Source: Paenibacillus algicola
GTDB lineage: Bacteria > Bacillota > Bacilli > Paenibacillales > Paenibacillaceae
Reading direction: 5' to 3'
Assembly (NCBI RefSeq): GCF_005577435.1
Contig: NZ_CP040396.1
Location: forward strand, 2,356,001 to 2,420,000
DNA length: 64,000 nucleotides
Below the pieces are notes generated by a model. It saw only the letters and a program-made list of their open reading frames with translations, did no database searches and was not told the DNA's origin. Made by a program: the position numbers and the translations under genes. Positions 18,642 through 25,673 of this stretch are shown here, one piece after another; the stretch's first letter is position 1, and each line of letters opens with the position of its first letter.

Positions 18642-19949
18642 CTAAGCTTTGCTGGTTTCAGTCATTAAATCCTGGCAGATGCTGTTGATATCCTCTTGAA
18701 AGCTCTGAACATTAAACCCGCTTGAGAGCGGGAAGGCTTCATTTGCTGAAGCGGATTGGATCAGCCAGCGTTCATATGTAGCAATAAAATGATCCGCGGC
18801 CGGAGAAGGGATTCCCAGATGCTTGGCCATTCCCTGAATGATCTTGATGCGGTAATAATCCTCTTTGGGCATTCTGGGAATATCCAGCTCACCCTCTTTG
18901 TTCACATACACAGGACGGATGGGAACAGCAGAGAAATCATAATATCGTCCGTTCTCGTCAGGCTCTGAGAAAGGATCAATCAGTAACGACACATAGCGCA
19001 CGTACAGTAAATATTGCTGGTGAATCGGCTCCAGAGCAGGAAATTGCTCAATATCCTGTCTGCTGAGGCTCTCGGGGCGTACCGGATAATTATCATCGGT
19101 CATAAATTGCAGTAGATTCATGCCGGATAAGCCGAGCTTCGATAAGAGCCCCTCAATCTCATGCCAATACGCAAGCATTCCTGATATCAGATCCTGGGTG
19201 ATCGGTCCTTCCGGGAACATTTTGTACACATATCTCTGCGGCTGGGGCTTCTCAAAAATAGCAGAAAGCGTAACATCATTCATGAACAGCGGCGGATGGA
19301 CAATTAACGAAAGATTGCGAGTTTCCGCTTCCAGCGGTGAAGACAGCCGAACCAAATCCACCCCCAGATTGCGATACATCTCTGTTAGATGAGGTATGAT
19401 CACAGAATTGGAGTCTGTGGAGCTGATATACAGTCTCTTCTTCACTGCAGCGGTCAGAACCTGATGTCCCGGCGATCCGCTTTCCCAGCGGGTATCCCCA
19501 AGGTAGGTGGAGAAGCTGATAATCTCAGCCGCACTTCCACTGCTCCGTACATAACGCTGAACCAGTCGGTTGGAGCCAAAGGTTGGCGACAGCAGCACGA
19601 TGGTTGTCAGCGAGCTTAGCACCTGCGGTGGAATTTGCTTCAGCACCTGAAGGTAAGCGTCTGTAGTCACCGACAGGATGAGAATATCCCACGTTCCCGT
19701 AATGGTCTCATAGCCCTGAAACACTTGATCCAGGCAGCATTCTCCGGCTAATCGGCTGTGAGCTGGATTCTGTACCTTTACCGCAATGCATGAAGAGCTT
19801 GCCTTTAGAGATGCATAAAAGCCTTCAGACCGCAGCGACATCCTCCCGGCAATACCGGTGATGACATGTCCAGCATGCTTCATCATGACGGCCAGCTGAA
19901 TGGAGGCGGGGCCTGTTCCTGCAATCAAGACGCGGTTAACATGATCCAT
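18642..19949 (-). CDS. cntM: staphylopine-type opine dehydrogenase (CntM)
   Basis: Last biosynthetic step: reductive condensation of the CntL product with a 2-oxo acid. The 435-residue protein has the nucleotide-binding motif IAGTGPASIQLA (9-20), then Arg36 after the second strand (AGRMS), SFSTYLGDTR (145-154), IVHPPLFMND (the catalytic His region) and the C-terminal PDENGRYYDFSAVP. Arg36 and Asp152 align with S. aureus CntM Arg33 and Asp150, which favour NADPH and pyruvate. The frame extends 22 codons upstream, but GGAG lies before the ATG at 19949. It overlaps cntL by 14 bases. Confidence 0.94.
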   Translation of the reverse strand: MDHVNRVLIAGTGPASIQLAVMMKHAGHVITGIAGRMSLRSEGFYASLKASSSCIAVKVQNPAHSRLAGECCLDQVFQGYETITGTWDILILSVTTDAYLQVLKQIPPQVLSSLTTIVLLSPTFGSNRLVQRYVRSSGSAAEIISFSTYLGDTRWESGSPGHQVLTAAVKKRLYISSTDSNSVIIPHLTEMYRNLGVDLVRLSSPLEAETRNLSLIVHPPLFMNDVTLSAIFEKPQPQRYVYKMFPEGPITQDLISGMLAYWHEIEGLLSKLGLSGMNLLQFMTDDNYPVRPESLSRQDIEQFPALEPIHQQYLLYVRYVSLLIDPFSEPDENGRYYDFSAVPIRPVYVNKEGELDIPRMPKEDYYRIKIIQGMAKHLGIPSPAADHFIATYERWLIQSASANEAFPLSSGFNVQSFQEDINSICQDLMTETSKA

Positions 19950-20781
19950 GGAATTCTCCACGCGCTGAGCTGAATGCGGTGACAGCTGCGCTTTTCCGGT
20001 ACAATGCCGTCTCAAACACCTGACCCGGCTGACGAACCTGCTCCGAGAGCGTCCATAGCGCCGGACTGACTTCCAGCAGCGGGTAATTAAATAATGATTT
20101 CAATCCGTTTCCATACCGCATGGCGATGATCACATCGGGATTCGTTAGATCATGAAGCTGCTGCAGAAGATCAAACTTCTCCGGAATCGTAGACGCAAAT
20201 ATAATGTGCGTGGCCTCCCGGGTGAAGCTGAGCTGATCCACGGTAAGCTGCTCGATCTGGATTTCTCTGCACTCCAGCTTTTGCAGTACCTGCACAGCAA
20301 GGCGGTTGGCTTCAGCATCGATGTCAATGCCGACTACCTGTGCACCTGTCCGCCGCTGAATCAATAAAGGAGTCATCGGAAAGGCACCAGAACCGATCAT
20401 TAGCACCTTGGAATGCTTGTTCATGCCAGCACCTTGAAACTCTGCTTCAATACAGTCTTCAATGTTATGAAAGTAGTCTGCAATATCAGGACGGTTTTCC
20501 AGCCAGGCTCTTGCCCGATGCTTCTCCATGGCCCATACACAATGACAAGCTTCCTGCCGCAAATCTTCCGCCAGCTCTTTGAAATGCATCGTTTGCTCAG
20601 GCATGGCGCCCCAGGCGGCCTCGTGATCTGGATGAACGATAAACGCAGTATACTGCCCGATCGTCTCTTCCATCTCACTATAGCTTTGATCGTTAAGCTC
20701 GAAGGCCTTGTTCAATTGACGGAAGCGGGATAAAAAAGATTCCATTTGCTGCTGTAATGAGTCTTTTTCGACCGAAATCAT
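19936..20781 (-). CDS. cntL: nicotianamine synthase-like aminobutanoyl transferase (CntL)
   Basis: Transfers an aminobutyrate group from S-adenosylmethionine to histidine. The 281-residue protein has a helical N-terminal half and a Rossmann-type SAM domain: VLMIGSGAFPMTPLLI (about 126-141), VVGIDIDAEA (about 149-158) and the late segment FASTIPEKFD. This matches bacterial nicotianamine synthase-like CntL rather than a methyltransferase. The ATG at 20781 has AAAGGAG 9 bases upstream; cntK ends 35 bp before it. Confidence 0.93.
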   Translation of the reverse strand: MISVEKDSLQQQMESFLSRFRQLNKAFELNDQSYSEMEETIGQYTAFIVHPDHEAAWGAMPEQTMHFKELAEDLRQEACHCVWAMEKHRARAWLENRPDIADYFHNIEDCIEAEFQGAGMNKHSKVLMIGSGAFPMTPLLIQRRTGAQVVGIDIDAEANRLAVQVLQKLECREIQIEQLTVDQLSFTREATHIIFASTIPEKFDLLQQLHDLTNPDVIIAMRYGNGLKSLFNYPLLEVSPALWTLSEQVRQPGQVFETALYRKSAAVTAFSSARGEFHGSC

Positions 20782-20816
20782 ATGGCGGATCTCCTTTCGT
20801 TGAACAGCTTGCCAGG

Positions 20817-21647
20817 TTAGATATACGCTGTTCCGGACGCAGAAATATGTACCTGCCCCTGAATGGCCAGGCGGGTAATTTGCCGATTTTCAATCTGAGC
20901 CCAAACCTCCATGGTTCCTCCAGGCTGCTTGATCTGAGTATGTATATGACGCTGTTGTTGCCTTGCAAGCCAGGCGCCTACCGCAGCGGCTCCCGAGCCG
21001 CAGCCCCGCTCCCACACCAGGCTACTGGCAGCCGGTATGTATACGAGCGGCTCCATCTCCTGCGTATCCGGGCAGTAAAGCATAATCCCGACGGCCTGCT
21101 CATCGCAGGTGGCTGCTAAAGACTGTACTGCCTGTTCAGCAATAGATCGTAAATTCACTTCTCCAGGGGCAACCTCAAGGATCGCGTGGCAAATGCCAGG
21201 GTAGCGAACCAGGGCAGCAGAAATCGTGAGTGCTGATTCACGAAGCAACAGAACTGATGGCTCGATACTTAACGGCGGCGGCAGCTCCAGCCTGCAGGTA
21301 TATCCAGGAGCCGCATCTGCCGTAACCCTGCACGATAGCAGTTGATCTGCACCAGACACCTCCAGTGGAATGTCAAGACTGCGCCCCAGCGGCAGATTCC
21401 ATTTCCATGCCATCACCGCTGCCAGTGACATCGCCGCATTACCGCAAAATTCCCCGGACATCATCTGCAGTCTGGCCCAGGCCTCCTGACCTTCAGCTTG
21501 CTCAATAAACCCGACCTGCTCTGCAAAAACATGATCATAGGACATCATGCGCTGTGCCACTTGTCCGTAATCCTCGCGGCCGTGACGGCTCTCTACGAGG
21601 ATCGTCATATTCTGGGTGGGATTCGTCTTAATAAACTTGACCTCCAT
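20817..21647 (-). CDS. cntK: histidine racemase (CntK)
   Basis: Supplies D-histidine for the metallophore. The 276-residue protein has the diaminopimelate-epimerase fold with two catalytic cysteines, Cys68 in SGEFCGNAAM and Cys216 in ERGCGSGAAAVG, as in S. aureus CntK. It is too divergent, and wrongly placed, to be DapF itself. Its presence implies the D-His branch of the pathway. First gene of the operon; AGGGGGGAAAG precedes the ATG. The promoter with Fur and Zur boxes lies about 80 bp upstream. Confidence 0.93.
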   Translation of the reverse strand: MEVKFIKTNPTQNMTILVESRHGREDYGQVAQRMMSYDHVFAEQVGFIEQAEGQEAWARLQMMSGEFCGNAAMSLAAVMAWKWNLPLGRSLDIPLEVSGADQLLSCRVTADAAPGYTCRLELPPPLSIEPSVLLLRESALTISAALVRYPGICHAILEVAPGEVNLRSIAEQAVQSLAATCDEQAVGIMLYCPDTQEMEPLVYIPAASSLVWERGCGSGAAAVGAWLARQQQRHIHTQIKQPGGTMEVWAQIENRQITRLAIQGQVHISASGTAYI

Positions 21648-21701
21648 TTCTAACTCTTTCCCCCCTATTCCCCGTATAAATATATTCGCCGCTGTCTAAG
21701 A

Positions 21702-21716
21702 TAGTAATCTTTACGA
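21702..21716 (-). promoter_or_regulatory. Zur box at the cnt transcription start
   Basis: The 15-mer TAGTAATCTTTACGA matches 12 of the 14 fixed positions of the Zur consensus TCGTAATnATTACGA. It lies just downstream of the -10, at about +2 to +17, where a bound repressor would block initiation. Confidence 0.75.
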
Positions 21717-21725
21717 TTAACAATA

Positions 21726-21754
21726 ACTATAATGACAGTGATTACCATTGTCAA
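21726..21754 (-). promoter_or_regulatory. sigma-A promoter of the cnt operon
   Basis: On the minus strand, -35 TTGACA (complement of 21749-21754), a 17-base spacer and -10 TATAGT (complement of 21726-21731). Transcription should start near 21719, giving a leader of about 70 nt before cntK. Confidence 0.85.
21733..21753 (-). promoter_or_regulatory. Fur box over the cnt promoter
   Basis: A 21-bp imperfect palindrome with arms TGACA and TGTCA and centre TGATTACCA. Eight of ten base pairs are symmetric, and 16 of 21 positions match the overlapping double Fur box. It covers the -35 and spacer. Confidence 0.75.
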
Positions 21755-21775
21755 TCATCATTTTCTGAAAAATAT

Positions 21776-21816
21776 TAAAAAAACAGCGGAGCCGATTTCA
21801 AATCAGCCTCGCTGTT
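21776..21816 (-). terminator. hairpin between the cnt promoter and the kinase gene
   Basis: AACAGCG ... CGCTGTT with inner ATTT/AAAT pairing (21782-21816), followed on the minus strand by seven T. It would stop antisense transcripts from the kinase gene running into the cnt promoter. Confidence 0.65.
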
Positions 21817-21929
21817 CTATTATTTTACCGATATAGATTCCGTGACTATTGTTTCTCCGATGAGCCATGCTTTACACTGTAAGAAATGTCTTCAGCTTCG
21901 TCAGTACACTTGAACAAGGAGCAGAATGT

Positions 21930-22760
21930 ATGCATTTATTTCACAGAATGCGGGAGTTTATGATGGCCTGGAGAGATTACCCCCTGCAGCCTGGAAGTAT
22001 GCTCCACGAACGATATCAGGTCATGTCTCTGCTTGGAGAAGGCAGCTATGGCTTGACCTATCTTTGTCACGATCAGGATTCCGGTAATCAAGTGGCCGTC
22101 AAGCAAAGCCGCCGCAGCAAGGGATCATCCTCACGCCTTCTGCTTCAGCGGGAGGCCCGGATGCTGCGGCTGCTGCATCACCCGCGGATTCCAGCTTATC
22201 TGGATTGCTTCCAAGCAGAACGCTGCGATTTTATGGTCATGACATATTTGGAAGGTAGGACACTGGAGGAGCTCATCTTTGAGCAGGGGCATACATACGG
22301 AGAAGCCGAATGCTTCGCCTTGGCTCAGCAGCTATTGGAGCTGGCTGTTCACGTTCATGATTGCGGCTTTGTACATCTGGATCTGCGAATTCCGAACGTG
22401 ATCATTCAGGGGGATGAGCTGTATCTTATTGATTTCGGGTTAAGCCGCCAGGTGGGAGAAGAACTGCCCTCCATCCATCAGAAGCACCGGCCTGCCTTCT
22501 GGCGAAAGCCTGCTGCTGCAACCGGCAGCAAGGTGGCTGATGAGACAAGCGATTTAGAGGACATCGGTCATTTCATGCTGTTCATGCTTTACTCGTCTTA
22601 CGAGCCGGAAAACGGCATAACCGCTCAGGAGTGCAGCTGGAGAGAAGAATTAGACCTTTCAACTCAAATGAGGCAGTTCCTTGACTCCCTCTTTGGGCAT
22701 TCTCACCCTTTTTCTAATTCTAGGGAAGCGTTAGCGGCAATTCGACAGCGGCAGTCATAG
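21930..22760 (+). CDS. Ser/Thr protein kinase-like protein
   Basis: A 276-residue single kinase domain without a membrane segment or sensor domain. Visible motifs: glycine loop GEGSYG (36-41), VAVK with Lys58, HLDLRIPN (149-156; Asp151 and Asn156) and IDFG (Asp168). The usual HRD Arg is Leu, so this is a non-RD kinase. After DFG, the activation segment is Pro/Lys-rich and no clear APE motif is seen. The frame opens 21 codons earlier, but AGGAG lies 8 bases before the ATG at 21930. It is divergent from the cnt operon and followed by a small basic-protein gene. Activity is likely but not certain. Confidence 0.82.
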   Translation: MHLFHRMREFMMAWRDYPLQPGSMLHERYQVMSLLGEGSYGLTYLCHDQDSGNQVAVKQSRRSKGSSSRLLLQREARMLRLLHHPRIPAYLDCFQAERCDFMVMTYLEGRTLEELIFEQGHTYGEAECFALAQQLLELAVHVHDCGFVHLDLRIPNVIIQGDELYLIDFGLSRQVGEELPSIHQKHRPAFWRKPAAATGSKVADETSDLEDIGHFMLFMLYSSYEPENGITAQECSWREELDLSTQMRQFLDSLFGHSHPFSNSREALAAIRQRQS

Positions 22761-22873
22761 TTTGACGTTGAAAGCAGCAGCTTGATTATGATACGATGTT
22801 AGAAATTTAAGGTAATTATGACTGGTCATTATCCTTTATTCCTGCTATTCACTCGAAAGTGAGGCTGAAACAG

Positions 22874-23083
22874 ATGTTAAGAAAAATGTTTGACAAGCTT
22901 CTTCACTCTGCATCCCACAGCCGGGGCAAACGCCACTACAGCAGCTCCGATCAACGCTACAAGAAGCGTTACAGCAGCAGCTACGGTCATGCCCGGAGAA
23001 AGAGCTCTTCCTCCGATTACAAGCGTAGACATGGCAGTATGGGACACGGATACTACAAAAGCCGCAAGTACAGCTCCAGCTGA
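22874..23083 (+). CDS. small, highly basic Ser/Tyr/Lys/Arg-rich protein
   Basis: A 69-residue low-complexity protein: after MLRKMFDKLL the chain is built of Ser runs alternating with Arg, Lys, Tyr, His and Gly (HYSSSDQRYKKRYSSSYG, then YYKSRKYSSS at the end). The calculated charge is strongly positive. GTGAGG lies about 9 bases before the ATG at 22874; an upstream in-frame ATG at 22859 has no site. It follows the kinase gene by 113 bp on the same strand, and its Ser/Arg/Tyr repeats look like possible kinase targets, but that is inference. I do not recognise the family. Confidence 0.6.
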   Translation: MLRKMFDKLLHSASHSRGKRHYSSSDQRYKKRYSSSYGHARRKSSSSDYKRRHGSMGHGYYKSRKYSSS

Positions 23084-23172
23084 TCACAGGCACCAGCATA
23101 TTGACGAAAGGGGCTGTCCCAAAGTAGTTTCTTGTTTAACGAGACAGCTCACTTGAGTGAGATCCGAAGCAA

Positions 23173-23230
23173 AAAATAAAGACATGGTGGAGTCAGGGAG
23201 GTAATCCCAGCACCGCCATGTCTTTATTTT
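23173..23230. terminator. bidirectional terminator
   Basis: AAAATAAAGACATGG pairs with CCATGTCTTTATTTT, with inner GGG/CCC pairing. It lies between the convergent basic-protein gene and the DUF368 gene. Confidence 0.8.
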
Positions 23231-23336
23231 GGTCTATTGCGACCTTCTTCAACAACAAACGAGGCCATCCCGCAAGACCCTAGATCTCTTGGAACAGCCT
23301 CTTTATTCAGATGATGAGTCCGCACAAGATTAGAAG

Positions 23337-24164
23337 CTAGCTTTTCTGCACTCTCTTGGAGGAGCCAAAGTATATCGCAATGCCGGCTCCCGCCAGGAAA
23401 GTAAGAAGGCAAATCACTATGGAGCCAAAGCCTGCCGGAACACCCGGGAATATGACGAGTACCGAACCGGCGATCAGGCCGATCATGACCGCATACATCA
23501 TGTTTGGAAAAGCAGACATCAAATACCGAATCCCTTTACTGCTGAAATAAAAGCCTGCCAGCACACCGGCTCCGATCACAGCAATGACCGGTACATCCAG
23601 GTTAGACAGTGCATTAATGGCTGTTGGGTATACCCCAACCATCAACAGCATAAAGGAGCCGCTGACACCCGGAAGCAGCATGGCCATGCTGGCCAGCCAG
23701 CCGGCAAAGAACATGCCGATGCCATTCACGACGTTGAGGTCAATCAGCTCCCCGCCCTCTTTGTCACCCTGGATGAAGCCAAGCAAGGCCATCAGCAGAA
23801 TACATACAATTAAAACCCCGATGTGCGGACCTGTAAAATTACGTTTGACCTCCGCCAGCCGAATGAGCATTGGAAGTACCCCGAGAATCAGTCCCGTAAA
23901 GAAAAATTGAGTGGGTGCGTAGTGATGCTCCAGCAAGTATTCAATCAATCGGCTCAACGATCCGATTGCGAGCACCATCCCGATGCCCAGCGGGATCAGA
24001 AAGCTCCAGTGACGCTTCCAGTCTTTACTGAATATGCCGCTGATTGCTTCTAACAAACGCTCGTATATACCGAGTACTACGGCCAGAGTGCCGCCGCTGA
24101 CCCCTGGTATCAGATCGGTGGTTCCCATCACAAAGCCGCGATAAAGATTTCTCCATTCCATCAT
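23337..24164 (-). CDS. DUF368 membrane protein (PopT-type C55-P translocase)
   Basis: A 275-residue polytopic protein. The repeated family signature is clear: GTTDLIPGVSGGTLAVVLGIYERL near the N-terminus and a second MLLPGVSGSFMLLMVGVY in the middle, each in a re-entrant loop. DUF368 proteins (PopT) return undecaprenyl phosphate across the membrane for reuse in wall and glycan synthesis. GAGGTG precedes an ATG at 24164 (a second ATG follows at once), so the longer 5' extension is not used. Directly upstream is a cassette that also works on polyprenyl-phosphate sugars. Confidence 0.9.
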   Translation of the reverse strand: MMEWRNLYRGFVMGTTDLIPGVSGGTLAVVLGIYERLLEAISGIFSKDWKRHWSFLIPLGIGMVLAIGSLSRLIEYLLEHHYAPTQFFFTGLILGVLPMLIRLAEVKRNFTGPHIGVLIVCILLMALLGFIQGDKEGGELIDLNVVNGIGMFFAGWLASMAMLLPGVSGSFMLLMVGVYPTAINALSNLDVPVIAVIGAGVLAGFYFSSKGIRYLMSAFPNMMYAVMIGLIAGSVLVIFPGVPAGFGSIVICLLTFLAGAGIAIYFGSSKRVQKS

Positions 24165-24287
24165 GTTCTCTCTACACCTCATTAACAATATCCGAAATAA
24201 AAGTTCTGTTTTTGAAATATTCAGCAACTAAGTCTACCATATTTCTGCATTTTTTACGAACGAAGAGCGAATGGTTACGTGGCTTGT

Positions 24288-24632
24288 TTATTTGACTATG
24301 AAATAAGCACCGGTGATGATGAGGGCGATCCCGATCAGCTTCGAGAAGCTCATGGTTTCATGAAACAGGAAGAACGCCGGAATTAATGCCAGCACATAAG
24401 CGATGCTTTGCAGAGGATAAGCAATGCTCAGCGGCAGCCGTGAAAGCACAGCAAACCAGATTACCGTTGCGGCGCCATAGAGCACGAGACCGCTCCAAAC
24501 ATACATGGACGTAAACAGCTTCATCCACTGCAAGCCGCCGCTGCTCTCCAATCCCAGCTTGAACAAAATCTGGCCCGATACTAGCAGCATGATATTCAGG
24601 AATAACAGCCCGTAGCTAATGAATATGCTCAT
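24288..24632 (-). CDS. small EamA/SMR-type membrane protein
   Basis: A 114-residue four-helix protein of the small multidrug resistance/EamA class (LNIMLLVSGQILFKLGLE, then LPLSIAYPLQSIAYVLALIPAF). In glycolipid cassettes such proteins (ArnE/ArnF-like) flip a polyprenyl-phosphate sugar across the membrane. It overlaps the DUF2304 gene by 17 bases and is the last of four genes in the cassette. The flippase role rests on context. Confidence 0.8.
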   Translation of the reverse strand: MSIFISYGLLFLNIMLLVSGQILFKLGLESSGGLQWMKLFTSMYVWSGLVLYGAATVIWFAVLSRLPLSIAYPLQSIAYVLALIPAFFLFHETMSFSKLIGIALIITGAYFIVK

Positions 24633-24969
24633 TGTGAGATGCTTTCTCTCCTTTCATGATGGCAATCTCCTGCGTAAGTCGGAGCACCTGAGCGCTCAGC
24701 TTTGTAATGACTAGCGTTAAGTGGAGGATCAATACAAAGCAGAACAGCAGTCCAAACAGAAATAAAAGCGCTGGCGCATATTCAATCTGCAGAAATGAAG
24801 CCAGCCGCTCTACTCCCTGTACATTTACAGATATGATGAGCAGCGTGAAGCCCATCAGAATCCATAGTAAGGAATATTGCTCTTTTAGCCTTCGTCTTCG
24901 GACCAGTTCAATGATCATGACGAGGAATACAATGGAAAACATTACGGAAAGAATATATACATTCATCAC
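24616..24969 (-). CDS. DUF2304 membrane protein
   Basis: A 117-residue protein with three predicted helices and a short cytosolic coiled tail (LTLVITKLSAQVLRLTQEIAIM). DUF2304 proteins are usually found beside a family-2 glycosyltransferase, as here: the gene starts 2 bases after the GT2 stop. A role in holding or regulating the transferase is probable but not known. Confidence 0.85.
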   Translation of the reverse strand: MMNVYILSVMFSIVFLVMIIELVRRRRLKEQYSLLWILMGFTLLIISVNVQGVERLASFLQIEYAPALLFLFGLLFCFVLILHLTLVITKLSAQVLRLTQEIAIMKGEKASHNEHIH

Positions 24970-24971
24970 AG

Positions 24972-25673
24972 CTATGCTTTTCCCTCCCGGTAGCGGACTG
25001 CGCTCATCAGCACAGATAATGTGACCTTGACCATATAGTACGCAGACTTCAGCGGGGTAATGGAGGACTTGCCGGTCTCCCGCGCCCGCATTTCAGCTTT
25101 AACCTCCATCAGTCGGCAATGCTTGCGGGTCAAATACACGATCGACTCTACCTCAGGATAATCCATCGGATAGTACTCGGCATATAAGTCAATGACCTTC
25201 GCTCCGGCAGCACGAAAGCCGCTTGTCGTGTCAGTAAAGCGCTGACGGGTCACGAGACTGACCAGCCGAGAAAAAAAGGTAATTCCCACTTTTCGCATTA
25301 CGGACGACTTATATGAGGTTTTTTCCAGAAAACGTGAACCGATGACCAGATCACAGTCACGAACCTTGCTTAGCAGCCGAGGCAGATCAGCAGCAGCGTG
25401 CTGACCGTCCGCATCCATCTGCACGGCCACGTCGTATCCGTGCTTCTTGGCGTACATGTAGCCGGTTTGCATGCCGCCGCCAATGCCTACATTAAAGGGC
25501 AATGTCAGTACTTTGGCTCCTGCCTCCATAGCCACTTGTGCTGTCCGATCTCTGGAACCGTCATTTACAACAAGAATATCGGCAGACGGCATATGATTAC
25601 GAATGTCCTGGATGACGTAGGGGACACTACTCTCTTCATTGTAAGCCGGAATGATGACGAGTACCTTGAGCAT
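24972..25673 (-). CDS. family 2 glycosyltransferase (DPM1/ArnC-like)
   Basis: A 233-residue cytosolic GT-A enzyme: VLVIIPAYNEESSVP at the start, VVNDGSRDRTAQVA, then the metal-binding QMDADGQH, and VIGSRFLEKTSY. It would load a sugar from a nucleotide donor onto a polyprenyl phosphate. A frame extends 42 codons further upstream inside the neighbouring gene, but AAGGAGGAG lies before the ATG at 25673. It overlaps the upstream glycosyltransferase gene by 38 bases, so the two are coupled. Confidence 0.9.
   Translation of the reverse strand: MLKVLVIIPAYNEESSVPYVIQDIRNHMPSADILVVNDGSRDRTAQVAMEAGAKVLTLPFNVGIGGGMQTGYMYAKKHGYDVAVQMDADGQHAAADLPRLLSKVRDCDLVIGSRFLEKTSYKSSVMRKVGITFFSRLVSLVTRQRFTDTTSGFRAAGAKVIDLYAEYYPMDYPEVESIVYLTRKHCRLMEVKAEMRARETGKSSITPLKSAYYMVKVTLSVLMSAVRYREGKA

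Noticed and set aside
12304..21647. Oligopeptide or nickel importer annotation for the five ABC genes
   Set aside because: The adjoining cntK, cntL and cntM and the exact gene order identify the system as a metallophore importer.
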